37,097 nt of DNA from Burkholderiaceae bacterium (GCA_947461805.1 CANHMJ010000002.1:1-37097); one strand, 5' to 3'. Numbered from the stretch's first letter, positions 14,762-23,450 are shown. Translations and numbers: made by a program. Notes: a model not told the origin generated them from the letters alone.

Positions 14762-15922
14762 ATGAGACCAATGCACACGAGTGATGTGGAGACCCAAGCA
14801 TTGACCCATGCCCAATCCATTGGCTTTGCCATCTCGCTTGTAGATCGGGTGGATTTAGAGAGGCGTCTGCGTCAAGTGCGGCGCTGCTTGCGCTTATTAG
14901 GTATTGATGGCTTGCTTGATTGTGAAATTCACAGCGCTAGCGATCTGTCTTGGCTGCACCTTAGCGCAAATGATCGGCTTCAAGCCTTGTGCCCGAATTT
15001 TGATACCGCCCCAATACAAGCTTATTTGTCTGGACATAGGCCAGATAGTGAGAGCCGAATGCTTGCTGAAATCATCTTGGCGATGGCGCTCAGTCCGCAG
15101 ACCATTCCGTTCAAGACCACGCGCGAGTTTAAAAGTGCACTGCGGATGCGCCGTAATGCCGTTGACGTAGCCTCCCGAACGGAGTTAAGTTTTGATACGG
15201 ACGCAATTACTCGTCCGCAAGCCTACTGGGTCTACACCAAGGAGAATGGCTTTTTATTACGGCAAAGGGTTTCTTTAGCAGAGGGCTTGGAACGCGCTTT
15301 ATGTCCTGATGTGAGTGGATCCACCTATGCTTTTTCATGTCAGCGTGCTTCCGAATATTTAATGCTGTACGCGGTTGTACGTGAGTTGGCCAAAGTAAAT
15401 CAAGCAGACTTGCATGCAGTTGAGGAGCAGTGGCGTAAGCGTGCTTTAACGGGCGATGATTTTCTGTTCCGTTTTTTAGAGGAACGGGGCACGCGTGAAA
15501 ATCCCATGCCGATGCGGTATTACATTCCGGGTGATCGCATTTGGTTTAAGAACCCCGATGACCATTCTTCTGATATTGAAGGGTTCGAAGGATCGTGGGT
15601 CATTTATTTAGGCGGCGGACGCTTCTGTAATTTATGGGATCGCCAGAGCCCCTACACACTTGAAGAGAAGTGCTTGGAGATTTTCTATTGGAGCAAATCA
15701 ACTGCAGTCAATGGCAATGGCATGCTCTATATGAATGAGGCTGTAGTGAAGGAGCGGGTGGAAGAGGCGCTTCGTGATCCTGCTATTCAGCGTTCGATAC
15801 TAGAAAAAATGATGGTGTACCGCGACCCCACCGGTGTATACGCAGACGGTGGTTGCATTGATTTAAGTCGCGATTCATTTAGCGCTCTGAGTAACATATC
15901 GGAGCGCATGCAATCCGCTTAA
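14762..15922 (+). CDS. Tgl-like (spore-coat transglutaminase-type) protein
   Basis: A 386-residue protein that I align by eye to Bacillus protein-glutamine gamma-glutamyltransferase (Tgl). REFKSALRMRRNAVDVA matches ELMFELKLRMNIVAAA. AYWVYTKENGFLLRQR matches TYWRVSPEGALELKYR. STYAFSCQRASEYLMLYAV matches PFYAFECATAIVIIYYLAL, and YYIPGDRIWFKNPD matches FFLGDCLYFKNPE. The catalytic cysteine is kept as C193. The Bacillus glutamate and histidine partners fall at EGSWVI and RFCNLWD, where neither is obvious. There are extra N-terminal (about 110 residues) and C-terminal (about 85) regions. No signal peptide is visible. An ABC exporter gene follows after 60 bases on the same strand. It may be an altered transglutaminase or another thiol enzyme. 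The start could also be the ATG nine bases later. Confidence 0.6.
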   Translation: MRPMHTSDVETQALTHAQSIGFAISLVDRVDLERRLRQVRRCLRLLGIDGLLDCEIHSASDLSWLHLSANDRLQALCPNFDTAPIQAYLSGHRPDSESRMLAEIILAMALSPQTIPFKTTREFKSALRMRRNAVDVASRTELSFDTDAITRPQAYWVYTKENGFLLRQRVSLAEGLERALCPDVSGSTYAFSCQRASEYLMLYAVVRELAKVNQADLHAVEEQWRKRALTGDDFLFRFLEERGTRENPMPMRYYIPGDRIWFKNPDDHSSDIEGFEGSWVIYLGGGRFCNLWDRQSPYTLEEKCLEIFYWSKSTAVNGNGMLYMNEAVVKERVEEALRDPAIQRSILEKMMVYRDPTGVYADGGCIDLSRDSFSALSNISERMQSA

Positions 15923-15982
15923 CGGTGTTTGCTACGGCATCAAATCAGCATGGGCTGGTGATTTCACTTACACTCGCCCTCT

Positions 15983-17752
15983 ATGGTAAATAAACTCAAT
16001 AGCCTGACTCGCTGGCTTCGCGACTATCACGTTCTTGCGCGTTACAGAACACAGTGGATCTTAGCGGGGCTTTTTTTACTGTTGGCCGCAGCAGCCACCT
16101 TGGCAGTGCCGTTGGCCTTTCGGGGGGTGGTCGATACTGGCCTAACCAGTAATGCCATTGACTTGCAGTTCATTTACTTATTGCTATTGGCGGCTGTCTT
16201 GGCGGTAATGACCGCCAGCCGTTTTTACATGATGTCGTGGCTGGGTGAGCGCGTCGTGGCAGATATCCGGCAGCGCGTTTTTGAAAACGTATTGCGCCAA
16301 AGCCCCCGCTATTTTGAAACCCTGCAAACAGGGGAAGTGTTATCGCGCTTAACGAGCGACACCACCTTAGTGCAAACCTTGGTAGGGTCAAGCATCTCGA
16401 TTGCACTCCGCAGTTTGGTGATGTTAATTGGCGGCATGACCATGATGCTGGTGACCAGCGCTTGGTTGGCCGGCATCATGATTATTCTGCTTGCCGTCAT
16501 TGTCTTGCCGCTCTGGGCGCTGGGCCGGCGCGTACGAAAAATGTCACGCACAAGCCAAGATAAAGTTGCTGATACGAGTGCCATGGCTGGAGAGGTATTG
16601 AACGCCATCACGACGGTGCAAGCATTTACCCGTGAGCCCCATGAACAGCAGCGCTTTAATGCGGCAGTAGAAGCTGCTTTCCTAGAGGCGAAGAAGCGCA
16701 TCACTATGCGCTCCTTGCTTACCGCCATGGCGATTGTGATGTCCTTTGGTGTGATCGTATTTGTACTTTGGATTGGGGCGCAGCAAGTAACTGCCGGGGT
16801 GATGACCTTAGGTGAGCTAACGCAGTTTGTGCTCTATGCGGTATTGATCGCTGGATCGATTGGCGCGCTTTCGGAGACTTGGGGTGATTTACAGCGGGCA
16901 GCTGGGGCCATGGAGCGCTTGGTTGAGTTAATGCAAGCAACGCCCGACTTGGTTTATCACGATGCCACTACCAGCCAAGAGCGAATTCCGTTCCAGCCCC
17001 CATCGCCATCGGCCCCTCAAGTGGATGCGATGGTATTCAGTAGCGTGTCATTTGCGTATCCGTCCCGCCCCGACTTTATGGCCATCAAAGGCCTTTCATT
17101 TGCAGTGCGGCAAGGCGCTCGGTACGCACTAGTGGGGCCGTCTGGGGCTGGCAAAAGTACCTTGTTTGCGATGCTCTTACGTTTTTATGCACCGACGATT
17201 GGGCAGATTGCTGTTTTTGGCCGAGACATTACGCAATGGCCAGTAAGCGAACTACGTAATCTGATTGGCATTGTTCCGCAAGAGCCGATTATTTTTGCCT
17301 CGAGCGCCATGGAAAACATTCGCTATGGCAAATTGGATGCAAGCGATGAAGAAGTGATTGCTGCTGCAAAAACGGCCCATGCCGATGGGTTTATCTCTGC
17401 GTTGCCAGAAGGCTACAGCAGCTTTTTAGGAGAGCGTGGTGTGCGCTTATCGGGTGGACAAAAACAACGGATTTCGATTGCCCGGGCCATATTAAAGAAT
17501 CCACCCATCTTACTTTTGGACGAGGCTACCAGCGCGCTTGACGCAGAATCCGAACGTGAAGTTCAGTTGGCCTTAGATAGCGTGTTACCAGGAAGAACAT
17601 CTCTGACGATTGCCCACCGTTTGGCTACGGTGCTGCGCGCCGATTGCATCTTGGTCTTAGAAGAAGGGCAGTTAGTTGAGCAGGGGAGTCACGCTGATCT
17701 GATCAAGCAGGGCGGATTGTATGCGCGCCTGGCTGACTTGCAATTTGCCTAA
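15983..17752 (+). CDS. MsbA-related ABC exporter (fused membrane and ATPase domains)
   Basis: A 589-residue half-transporter. Residues 20-310 hold six membrane helices of the type I exporter fold. The rest is the ATPase, with GPSGAGKST (Walker A), LSGGQKQRISIARAIL (signature), LLLDEATSALDAESE (Walker B) and the H-loop in TIAHRLATV. It belongs to the MsbA-related group found in many proteobacteria and works as a homodimer in the inner membrane. The substrate is unknown; lipid or peptide export is possible. It lies 60 bases after the Tgl-like gene and may be cotranscribed. Its stop overlaps the convergent gene stop by two bases. Confidence 0.9.
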   Translation: MVNKLNSLTRWLRDYHVLARYRTQWILAGLFLLLAAAATLAVPLAFRGVVDTGLTSNAIDLQFIYLLLLAAVLAVMTASRFYMMSWLGERVVADIRQRVFENVLRQSPRYFETLQTGEVLSRLTSDTTLVQTLVGSSISIALRSLVMLIGGMTMMLVTSAWLAGIMIILLAVIVLPLWALGRRVRKMSRTSQDKVADTSAMAGEVLNAITTVQAFTREPHEQQRFNAAVEAAFLEAKKRITMRSLLTAMAIVMSFGVIVFVLWIGAQQVTAGVMTLGELTQFVLYAVLIAGSIGALSETWGDLQRAAGAMERLVELMQATPDLVYHDATTSQERIPFQPPSPSAPQVDAMVFSSVSFAYPSRPDFMAIKGLSFAVRQGARYALVGPSGAGKSTLFAMLLRFYAPTIGQIAVFGRDITQWPVSELRNLIGIVPQEPIIFASSAMENIRYGKLDASDEEVIAAAKTAHADGFISALPEGYSSFLGERGVRLSGGQKQRISIARAILKNPPILLLDEATSALDAESEREVQLALDSVLPGRTSLTIAHRLATVLRADCILVLEEGQLVEQGSHADLIKQGGLYARLADLQFA

Positions 17753-18252
17753 TGGTTCAGCTGTCGCCAGAGCAGCACTCCGCCGCTCGCAAGCTGAATC
17801 AAGAGGAGGCTGATTGATAGTGCAGACAGCGTTATGAAGTAAGCCGCTGAGGGTGCGTAGAGAACAGGAAGTCCATCGAGCAAGGCAGTCTCGCGCAAAT
17901 AATCCATTCGAGGTATTAGCATAAATGCCACGATTGCAGTCGAGGCTGCCAAGGTAATGGTAGGCATGCGCAAGCGCTTGTATTCCACTAGGCCCCGCTT
18001 AATTAGTAAATTTGAGACGCTCAGAACAACAAAAGCAATGCCCAAAAAATAGTTGGCCAAGTATTGCGTAATGATGTCCGCCAGCATGCCGCCCGCTTGG
18101 ATGTCCGAAGAAGCAGCGCGCACAACAATAATGCTAAGCAATTGGGCTGCAAGGCCGCCGCTCAGCAAAAGGCAAAGGCAGCTAATAAAACGCCGTGCAC
18201 TGCGGTGCGGATTGGCGGGTTCTGCCGTGTTTATAAGGTTAGGTTGCTGCAT
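17749..18252 (-). CDS. Four-helix membrane protein, unknown function
   Basis: A 167-residue protein with a polar N-terminus (MQQPNLINTAEPANPH) and four hydrophobic helices. Conserved-looking polar spots are RLRMPT, PRMDYLRETALL and YAPSAAYF. The arrangement recalls DUF4149-type small membrane proteins, but the match is too weak to name. It is convergent with the ABC exporter, with the stops overlapping, and divergent from the DsbA-like gene. I infer an inner-membrane location only. Confidence 0.65.
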   Translation of the reverse strand: MQQPNLINTAEPANPHRSARRFISCLCLLLSGGLAAQLLSIIVVRAASSDIQAGGMLADIITQYLANYFLGIAFVVLSVSNLLIKRGLVEYKRLRMPTITLAASTAIVAFMLIPRMDYLRETALLDGLPVLYAPSAAYFITLSALSISLLLIQLASGGVLLWRQLNH

Positions 18253-18425
18253 GGCTTATTTCAAGATTGGCAATGAATCAGGGCTAGTTCTAGGCTTTAG
18301 AGTCATTTCCCCTTATTTCAAGGATTTAAAAAGGGTTTTTACGGTAGTTTTGCACATTCGTCGCAATAAAAGAGCAAACTAACATAGTTCCTTGATTTTC
18401 CTTAATAGGATTGATAAATAGCGCC

Positions 18426-19046
18426 ATGATTCAGATACAAATTTGGGGTGATTTTGAGTGCCCCTACTCCTATCTTCAGACGGTGGCGCTGGCCAAGCTG
18501 AAAGAGCGCTATCAGGATGGTATTGAGATTATTTGGCGGGCGATTGAGCTGACCCCCACGATTGGTACGATGCTGCCATCGGATTCCTACCTGAAGAAAC
18601 TGCAGCAGGCTGCTGCAGAGCCGATAGTGCAAGAAGAACGATTGGTATTAAATGCCCCGACTTTTCTAACCTACACCTGGTTGGCGCAGGAGAGTGTGTG
18701 TTTTGCCAATAAGCACGGCAAGTCACTGCAATTGGCATTGGCCATCTTTAAGGCAGTCTTTAGTCAGGGCGCCAACATTAGCAATGAGGATGAAATCATC
18801 ACCCTCGCCGAGCAAGTCGGCGTAGAACCCAATGCCTTGCGTGAAGCGTTTGATGATGGGGTAGTGACTAAGCAAGTGATTGCCGATGAAGAAGAATTCA
18901 AGGCAAACGGTTTTCAGGGCGTGCCAGCGATGCTGATTGGGGAGAAGAATTTTTCACCCAAAAGTTTTATACCGGTAACCGGCTATACCAACGTAGATGA
19001 GCTCGAAAAGTTAATTCCAAGCAGAACACTATCCAGCAGCGCTTGA
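18426..19046 (+). CDS. DsbA-family oxidoreductase (FrnE-like, single active cysteine)
   Basis: A 206-residue thioredoxin-fold protein. The N-terminus IQIWGDFECPYSYL has CPYS in place of CxxC, so only one active-site cysteine is present. After a helical insert comes NGFQGVPAMLIG with the cis-proline before the last strand. This matches the DsbA-like group that includes FrnE and 2-hydroxychromene-2-carboxylate isomerase. There is no signal peptide, so it acts in the cytoplasm, perhaps as an isomerase or glutathione-linked enzyme rather than a disulfide oxidase. The ATG at 18426 is preferred over an in-frame TTG at 18411. It has its own promoter region, divergent from the membrane protein gene. 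Confidence 0.85.
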   Translation: MIQIQIWGDFECPYSYLQTVALAKLKERYQDGIEIIWRAIELTPTIGTMLPSDSYLKKLQQAAAEPIVQEERLVLNAPTFLTYTWLAQESVCFANKHGKSLQLALAIFKAVFSQGANISNEDEIITLAEQVGVEPNALREAFDDGVVTKQVIADEEEFKANGFQGVPAMLIGEKNFSPKSFIPVTGYTNVDELEKLIPSRTLSSSA

Positions 19047-19068
19047 GTTAAATGCGCTTCTATTGATT

Positions 19069-19148
19069 AAATCGATCGATTTCGGTTGTTGCAAACAAAA
19101 ATAACCAGTTTCTAATACCATCTAGGGATACCTTCATACCTATCTAGG
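19069..19148 (+). promoter_or_regulatory. Palindrome and direct repeats before the alternative oxidase gene
   Basis: AAATCGATCGATTT (19069-19082) is a perfect 14-bp palindrome. Nearer the gene, ATCTAGG occurs at 19120-19126 and 19142-19148, 22 bases apart or about two helical turns, with ATACC at 19115, 19128 and 19136. Such ordered repeats suggest regulator binding. I cannot name the regulator, and no promoter boxes are clear. Confidence 0.4.
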
Positions 19149-19160
19149 CCAGCCAATCCC

Positions 19161-19772
19161 ATGGAACACTACCAAGTTAATACGATATCCGACAGGGTTG
19201 CGCTGTCCTTTACGAAAAGCATGCGTTTCTTTGCGGATACCTTCTTTAAAAAACGCTATGGCCATCGGGCGGTGATATTAGAAACGGTAGCCGGTGTACC
19301 GGGCATGGTTGCGGGTATGTGGACCCATCTCATGAGCTTGCGGCAAATGCGCCATGGCTATGGCCCTAAGATACGCACCCTCTTAGCGGAAGCTGAAAAT
19401 GAGCGGATGCATTTGATGACATTCATTGAAGTTGCCAAGCCCAATCGGTTTGAGCGTTATTTAGTTTTATTTGCACAGGCCATTTTTTGGAATGTCTTTT
19501 TTATCATCTATGTCTTCTTTCCGCGCACCGCGCACCGCATTGTGGGTTACTTCGAAGAGGAGGCGGTGTATTCCTATACAGAGTATTTAAAAGAGATTGA
19601 TGAGGGCCGAACGCCCAATATTGCAGCGCCCCAAATTGCGATTGATTACTGGAAGCTACCAGCCAATGCAACCCTGCGCGATGTAGTATTAGTAGTGCGT
19701 GAAGATGAGGCAGGGCACCGCGACGCGAACCATGCCTTTGCGAGTGAATACGATAAACCGGAACAAAAGTAA
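19161..19772 (+). CDS. aox: Alternative oxidase (diiron quinol oxidase)
   Basis: A 203-residue protein with every landmark of alternative oxidase: [11 protein letters not shown] (E41), ENERMHL (E81 and H84), [10 protein letters not shown] (middle glutamate near 132) and [12 protein letters not shown] (E183 and H186). These six residues bind the two irons. The enzyme oxidises quinol and reduces oxygen to water without pumping protons, bound to one leaflet of the inner membrane; two hydrophobic helices (about 45-60 and 103-121) fit this. It is shorter than plant forms because it has no import sequence. It probably gives respiration resistant to cyanide, nitric oxide or sulfide. A PsiE-like gene follows 23 bases later. 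Possible operators lie upstream (19069-19148). Confidence 0.93.
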   Translation: MEHYQVNTISDRVALSFTKSMRFFADTFFKKRYGHRAVILETVAGVPGMVAGMWTHLMSLRQMRHGYGPKIRTLLAEAENERMHLMTFIEVAKPNRFERYLVLFAQAIFWNVFFIIYVFFPRTAHRIVGYFEEEAVYSYTEYLKEIDEGRTPNIAAPQIAIDYWKLPANATLRDVVLVVREDEAGHRDANHAFASEYDKPEQK

Positions 19773-19795
19773 CCTATTCAAGGCGATTATCTGCG

Positions 19796-20209
19796 ATGAA
19801 GATGTATGACTTAATTACCCTTGCCGAAAAAGCGATCTTAATTTTGATCGCCATTTTTACGATTGTTAGTGTCGGCATCGAGATGTATACCGTGATCATC
19901 AACGGCAAGATTTCCTTAACGGATCTGTTGCTGATGTTCATCTATGCCGAGGTGCTCGGTATGGTGGCAGCCTTCTACAAATACAACAAGATCCCCATTA
20001 CCATTCCGATCTTTATTGCCATTACAGCCCTGTGCCGCCTCATCATTTTGCAAGGCAAAGGTATAAGTACGATCGATTTGATTTACGAGAGTGCTGCAGT
20101 GCTATTACTTGCAATTGCTGCGATTGTGATTCAGAAGGTGATGAAAGAATCCGATAGCGATAGTCAAGCTAAAGATAAAGCATTAGAAGATAGAGAGTCT
20201 AATAAGTAA
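19796..20209 (+). CDS. PsiE-family inner membrane protein
   Basis: A 137-residue protein with four hydrophobic helices. It has the PsiE pattern LLLMFIYAEVLGMVAAFYKY, then PITIPIFIAITALCRLII, and a charged C-terminal tail (SDSDSQAKDKALEDRESNK). PsiE was named for phosphate-starvation induction in E. coli; its molecular role is unknown. It lies 23 bases after the alternative oxidase on the same strand, so the two are likely cotranscribed. The protein could therefore serve respiration or membrane adaptation rather than phosphate. The ATG at 19796 or 19802 could be the start. A weak terminator follows. Confidence 0.82.
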   Translation: MKMYDLITLAEKAILILIAIFTIVSVGIEMYTVIINGKISLTDLLLMFIYAEVLGMVAAFYKYNKIPITIPIFIAITALCRLIILQGKGISTIDLIYESAAVLLLAIAAIVIQKVMKESDSDSQAKDKALEDRESNK

Positions 20210-20230
20210 AATTGATGCACCATCGATTTT
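20208..20230. terminator. Weak bidirectional hairpin between psiE-like and WYL genes
   Basis: AAAATTGATG, CAC, CATCGATTTT pairs through ten bases with one G-T pair and continues into a short T run. It overlaps the stop of the WYL gene. The stem is AT-rich, so efficiency is uncertain. Confidence 0.5.
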
Positions 20231-21204
20231 TAACTGGTGTACAAATGAAGCGCTTTATCTAATTCTGCTTTCACTTTGCTTTTTAAGCTAGCCGGCCCCA
20301 AGACTTCAACCCCTGAGCCGTGTTTCAAAATATCCATGATGAGCTCTGGATCTTGGTTGTAATCAAACTCCAAGATATAAAAGCCTTCTTTATCAAAGCT
20401 GCCTACTTGTTGGCCATGCCATTTTTCAGTGGCAACCCAGCGCGCATGCTCGGGGGTAAAGCGCAGCTTGGCCCGTTGCGTGGCTTTCCCCGAAAAGATG
20501 CCATAGCTTTCTGCAAAATGCTCTTGCGCTTGCTTTTCGGAAACCTCATCGGCTTTGGTATTGGTCAGAACTGCTTTACGTATGCCATCGACGGCAAAGC
20601 TGCGCAATTCTTTACGTAAGTGGCAGTAGGCATCGAGGTACCAGTTTTCACGATAAAAAATCAGGCGCTGCGGAGAAATCACCCGCTGGGTTAATTCATC
20701 TTTGCCTTTGGAGTAGTAGGCAACATCCAAGCGATTGCGTTTGAGTAGGGCAGCGCCAATTTCGGCAAAGTTCTCGATGCTGTTCTTACGGCTGCCCATC
20801 CCCAATACCTTAATGCGTTTGCGCAGTTCCTTAGCAGTGGTTTCGGATTGGCCCAAGATGCCATCGATGATGGCGGTAAGGGGCTCTATGTGTGGACCAA
20901 TTAAACCGCCTTGATCAAGTGACGAGAGTAAGTGCTGCATGAGAACAAGGGCAGTGGCTTCTTTTTCCGTAAACCACAAGCCGGGCAATTCGGTTTTTTC
21001 TGCATCTTGCGGGCTCTCAAATTGATAGCCTCCTGCGTAACGGTCATAGATGATGGAGGCATTCATGCGGCTACGCAGATATTCCAGATCCCGCTTAAAG
21101 GTGGCTTCGGAGATCTCAAGCTCATCTAAAAAGGCCTGTTTCGGCACACTTTTCCGTGCCTGAATCATGTACTTGATGCGGTGCAGTCGCTCCATGTCAC
21201 TCAT
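20230..21204 (-). CDS. WYL-domain transcriptional regulator
   Basis: A 324-residue protein. Residues 1-60 are a DeoR-like helix-turn-helix (MERLHRIKYMIQ, LEISEATFKRDLEYLRS). The centre is the WYL domain, with RLIFYRENWYLDAYCHL near residue 190 and LRSFAVDGIRK. The last part, from FTPEHARWVATEKWH on, is the WCX extension. WYL proteins sense nucleotides, single-stranded DNA or small ligands and often control repair or defence genes, but no such genes adjoin here. AAGGAA five bases before the ATG supports the start. It is convergent with the psiE-like gene and divergent from the YqhA-family gene. Confidence 0.9.
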   Translation of the reverse strand: MSDMERLHRIKYMIQARKSVPKQAFLDELEISEATFKRDLEYLRSRMNASIIYDRYAGGYQFESPQDAEKTELPGLWFTEKEATALVLMQHLLSSLDQGGLIGPHIEPLTAIIDGILGQSETTAKELRKRIKVLGMGSRKNSIENFAEIGAALLKRNRLDVAYYSKGKDELTQRVISPQRLIFYRENWYLDAYCHLRKELRSFAVDGIRKAVLTNTKADEVSEKQAQEHFAESYGIFSGKATQRAKLRFTPEHARWVATEKWHGQQVGSFDKEGFYILEFDYNQDPELIMDILKHGSGVEVLGPASLKSKVKAELDKALHLYTS

Positions 21205-21389
21205 AGCATTTCCTTAATAAATAGAACTATTCGCAATTAAAGCAGATTAAATGGATACAGGCTCATATTTTGAGCTTGTGCCTTAAAACACCATTTATGT
21301 CCATGAAATAGGCTGATAACCGATATTGGCCTCGTTACGATGAAATAGCGCCTTCATCACCCCGTCATAAAAGTCGCTAAAATTACGGC

Positions 21390-21929
21390 ATGTACCAAGA
21401 AAATCCTACCCCAAACTTGAAAAAATTACGTCCATTACCACGTTGGATCTTTATGTCCCGTTGGTTGCAGGCGCCCCTCTACATCGGTCTGATTGTTGCC
21501 CAAGCTGTTTACGTTTGGCAGTTCTGGTTGGAATTGGTGCACCTGATTAGCATGATGGCCGATAAGTCGATGACTGAAACCGCGCTGATGTTAATTGTGC
21601 TCGGCCTCATTGATGTGGTGATGATCTCCAATTTGTTGGTGATGGTCATCGTGGGCGGGTGGGAGACCTTTGTGTCTCGCCTTGACCTTCAAGATCATCC
21701 GGATCAGCCCGAGTGGCTATCCCATGTGAATGCCGGGGTGCTGAAAGTAAAACTGGCAACCGCCATTATCGGAATTTCATCGATTCATTTGCTCAAGACC
21801 TTTATTAATGCTTCTACTTACGATGAAAAAACACTGCTGTGGCAGACGGTAATTCACATGACTTTTGTTTTTTCTGCCATTGCCATCGCCTACACCGACA
21901 AGTTGGTTAATTCAGTACACAAGCATTAG
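21390..21929 (+). CDS. YqhA/UPF0114 family membrane protein
   Basis: A 179-residue inner-membrane protein with the YqhA-family layout of three to four helices. Landmarks are [18 protein letters not shown] near the N-terminus, [20 protein letters not shown] near residue 85, and [19 protein letters not shown] followed by [14 protein letters not shown]. The function of this widespread family is unknown. A TAAAAT about ten bases before the ATG could be a -10 box for a transcript with a very short leader. A small inverted repeat (GCTCA-TATTT-TGAGC, 21261-21275) lies between it and the WYL gene. Confidence 0.88.
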   Translation: MYQENPTPNLKKLRPLPRWIFMSRWLQAPLYIGLIVAQAVYVWQFWLELVHLISMMADKSMTETALMLIVLGLIDVVMISNLLVMVIVGGWETFVSRLDLQDHPDQPEWLSHVNAGVLKVKLATAIIGISSIHLLKTFINASTYDEKTLLWQTVIHMTFVFSAIAIAYTDKLVNSVHKH

Positions 21930-21970
21930 GCATTGAGCATCTCAATTGAATAGGTAGGCAGACATCCATC

Positions 21971-22198
21971 ATGACGCGCCGCAATTCGCCGAATCAAATT
22001 GACGGCTTGGCCGGCCTAAGTCAGCTTGCTGATATTGTGGTGGATAAGCGCCTAGGCCAGCGCGCGCAGGCTAAAAAGGCTCGGCGCAACCGCCATTATG
22101 AAAAACAGTTTATTCGCAATACCTTGACCCAGGTTGCTGCTAGTCGGTTGACAGACATTGAGGCCTTGCCTGAAAGTCCCACTAGTTTTGGGGATTAA
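21971..22198 (+). CDS. Small basic hypothetical protein
   Basis: A 75-residue soluble protein. The middle is strongly basic (DKRLGQRAQAKKARRNRHYE, then KQFIRNTL), and the ends are acidic or neutral. It follows the YqhA-family gene after 41 bases on the same strand and may be read with it. The basic helix could bind RNA or DNA, but no family is recognised. The ATG at 21971 has no clear ribosome binding site. No other frame of similar length looks better here. Confidence 0.55.
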   Translation: MTRRNSPNQIDGLAGLSQLADIVVDKRLGQRAQAKKARRNRHYEKQFIRNTLTQVAASRLTDIEALPESPTSFGD

Positions 22199-22343
22199 AG
22201 CTGCCTAAATCGCCATATTTAAGCAAAAAAACCGCATCCCTGAATAGTCATTTCTAGCACCTAGTTTGGCTCCATTGTCCAACGTAGCAAATGGTGTATT
22301 TGCACTATGATGAAGTTCGTTCACTACTGCAGGAGCACTGAAT

Positions 22344-22943
22344 ATGAACCCCCAAGAAAAAGTCCAATTGGAGCAGTTTTTACAGCAGCTTAATAGCACC
22401 CAAGCTGGAGCAAAAGACAGTGATGCGAACACCTTGATTGCAGAGTCTGTAAAACAGCAACCCGATGCATCCTATCTGTTAGTTCAGCGCGCCATGGGTT
22501 TAGAAATGGCCTTGCAAGTGGCGCAAAAGCAAATGGCAGAGATGCAGGCGCAAATCGACCAAGCCAATCAAGCGAACAAACCGAGCTCGGGTTTTTTGAG
22601 CGGCATTAACTCGTGGGGCAGGGCAGCGCCAACGCAGGCTCCACCAGCCAATGCAATGGCTGCAGCAAGACCAGCAGCAGGAGCGGCACAGCCAAGCGCG
22701 TGGGGATCGGGAATGTTAGGCGCAATCGCAACGACTGCGATTGGAGTGGTGGCGGGCTCCATGCTCTATCAAGGCATTCAGAGCATGATGGGGCAGAGCA
22801 GTACGCCGGATGCTGGCAATGGATTGGGCCATTCCAACGCCCCTGCAGATTCAGGGCAGCAAGTTGCTCAGAATGATGACAACAGCGCATCGAACTACGA
22901 CAGCGACTTTGGTGGTGACTTTGATAGCGATGGGTTTGCGTAA
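22344..22943 (+). CDS. DUF2076 family protein
   Basis: A 199-residue protein. Residues 1-65 match the DUF2076 start (NPQEKVQLEQFLQQLN, DANTLIAESVKQQPDASYLL, QRAMGLEMALQVAQ). A coiled-coil-like stretch rich in Gln, Met and Ala, an Ala/Pro-rich linker and a glycine-rich hydrophobic segment (LGAIATTAIGVVAGSMLYQG) follow. The tail is acidic, rich in Asp, Ser and Gly. The role is unknown. The glycine-zipper-like segment suggests membrane association. CAGGAG lies eight bases before the ATG. The gene stands alone, with about 145 bases upstream that hold nothing else I can name. Confidence 0.82.
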   Translation: MNPQEKVQLEQFLQQLNSTQAGAKDSDANTLIAESVKQQPDASYLLVQRAMGLEMALQVAQKQMAEMQAQIDQANQANKPSSGFLSGINSWGRAAPTQAPPANAMAAARPAAGAAQPSAWGSGMLGAIATTAIGVVAGSMLYQGIQSMMGQSSTPDAGNGLGHSNAPADSGQQVAQNDDNSASNYDSDFGGDFDSDGFA

Positions 22944-22992
22944 TCCAAAGTGCTATTCATCTTGACTGTACCCATCTTTTAATCGGAAAACT

Positions 22993-23373
22993 ATGTTTAG
23001 TCACATTATGTTGGGCGCCAATGATTTAGAAGCGTCAAAAGGGTTCTATGACGCCACCCTTGCCACATTAGGTATTAGGGCGGGCGTGTTTAGTCACAAT
23101 AAGTATTTCTATCGCAGTCCTACCGGCGTTCTAGCAATTACAAAGCCAATTGATGGAAAAGAGGCAAGCCCTGCTAATGGCGGCACGATTGGCTTTAGCG
23201 CCAAATCAGTTGAGGATGTGAATGCCTTTCATGCAACTGGTTTAGCGCACGGTGGCTTTGAGTGTGAAGGCGAGCCCGGTTACCGAGAGGGTGCTGCCGG
23301 CACGATTTACATTGCCTGGTTACGCGATCCAGTAGGCAATAAGATTTGTGCCATGCATCGACCGGCGAAATAA
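22993..23373 (+). CDS. VOC superfamily (glyoxalase-like) protein
   Basis: A 126-residue protein of one VOC unit with two beta-alpha-beta-beta-beta modules. MFSHIMLGANDLEASKGFYD is the classic first module with a metal-binding histidine (H4). GTIGFSAKSVEDVNAFH starts the second. YIAWLRDPVGNKICAMHRP ends it, with the usual DPxGN turn. VOC proteins use a metal for lyase, isomerase or dioxygenase reactions, or bind ligands. The substrate is unknown. It lies before the selenium locus on the same strand, but a TATAAT at 23420-23425 suggests the next gene has its own promoter. Confidence 0.88.
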   Translation: MFSHIMLGANDLEASKGFYDATLATLGIRAGVFSHNKYFYRSPTGVLAITKPIDGKEASPANGGTIGFSAKSVEDVNAFHATGLAHGGFECEGEPGYREGAAGTIYIAWLRDPVGNKICAMHRPAK

Positions 23374-23419
23374 GTTAACTACGTAACTACGCGCGCACGT
23401 TCATTTTTTAAATCCTCTA

Positions 23420-23425
23420 TATAAT
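23420..23425 (+). promoter_or_regulatory. Likely -10 box of the selenium-uptake operon
   Basis: A consensus TATAAT lies 25 bases before the ATG at 23451. The -35 region at a 17-base spacing reads ACGTTC, which is weak and hints at activator control. The repeat AACTACGTAACTACG (23377-23391) lies just upstream and could be part of a regulator site. Confidence 0.45.
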
Positions 23426-23450
23426 TTGAGTTTTATTAAGTGATCAAAAC

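Noticed and set aside
22606-22890. Open frames on both strands inside the DUF2076 gene
   Set aside because: They arise from the Ala/Gln-rich repeats of the real gene and have no ribosome binding sites or family features.
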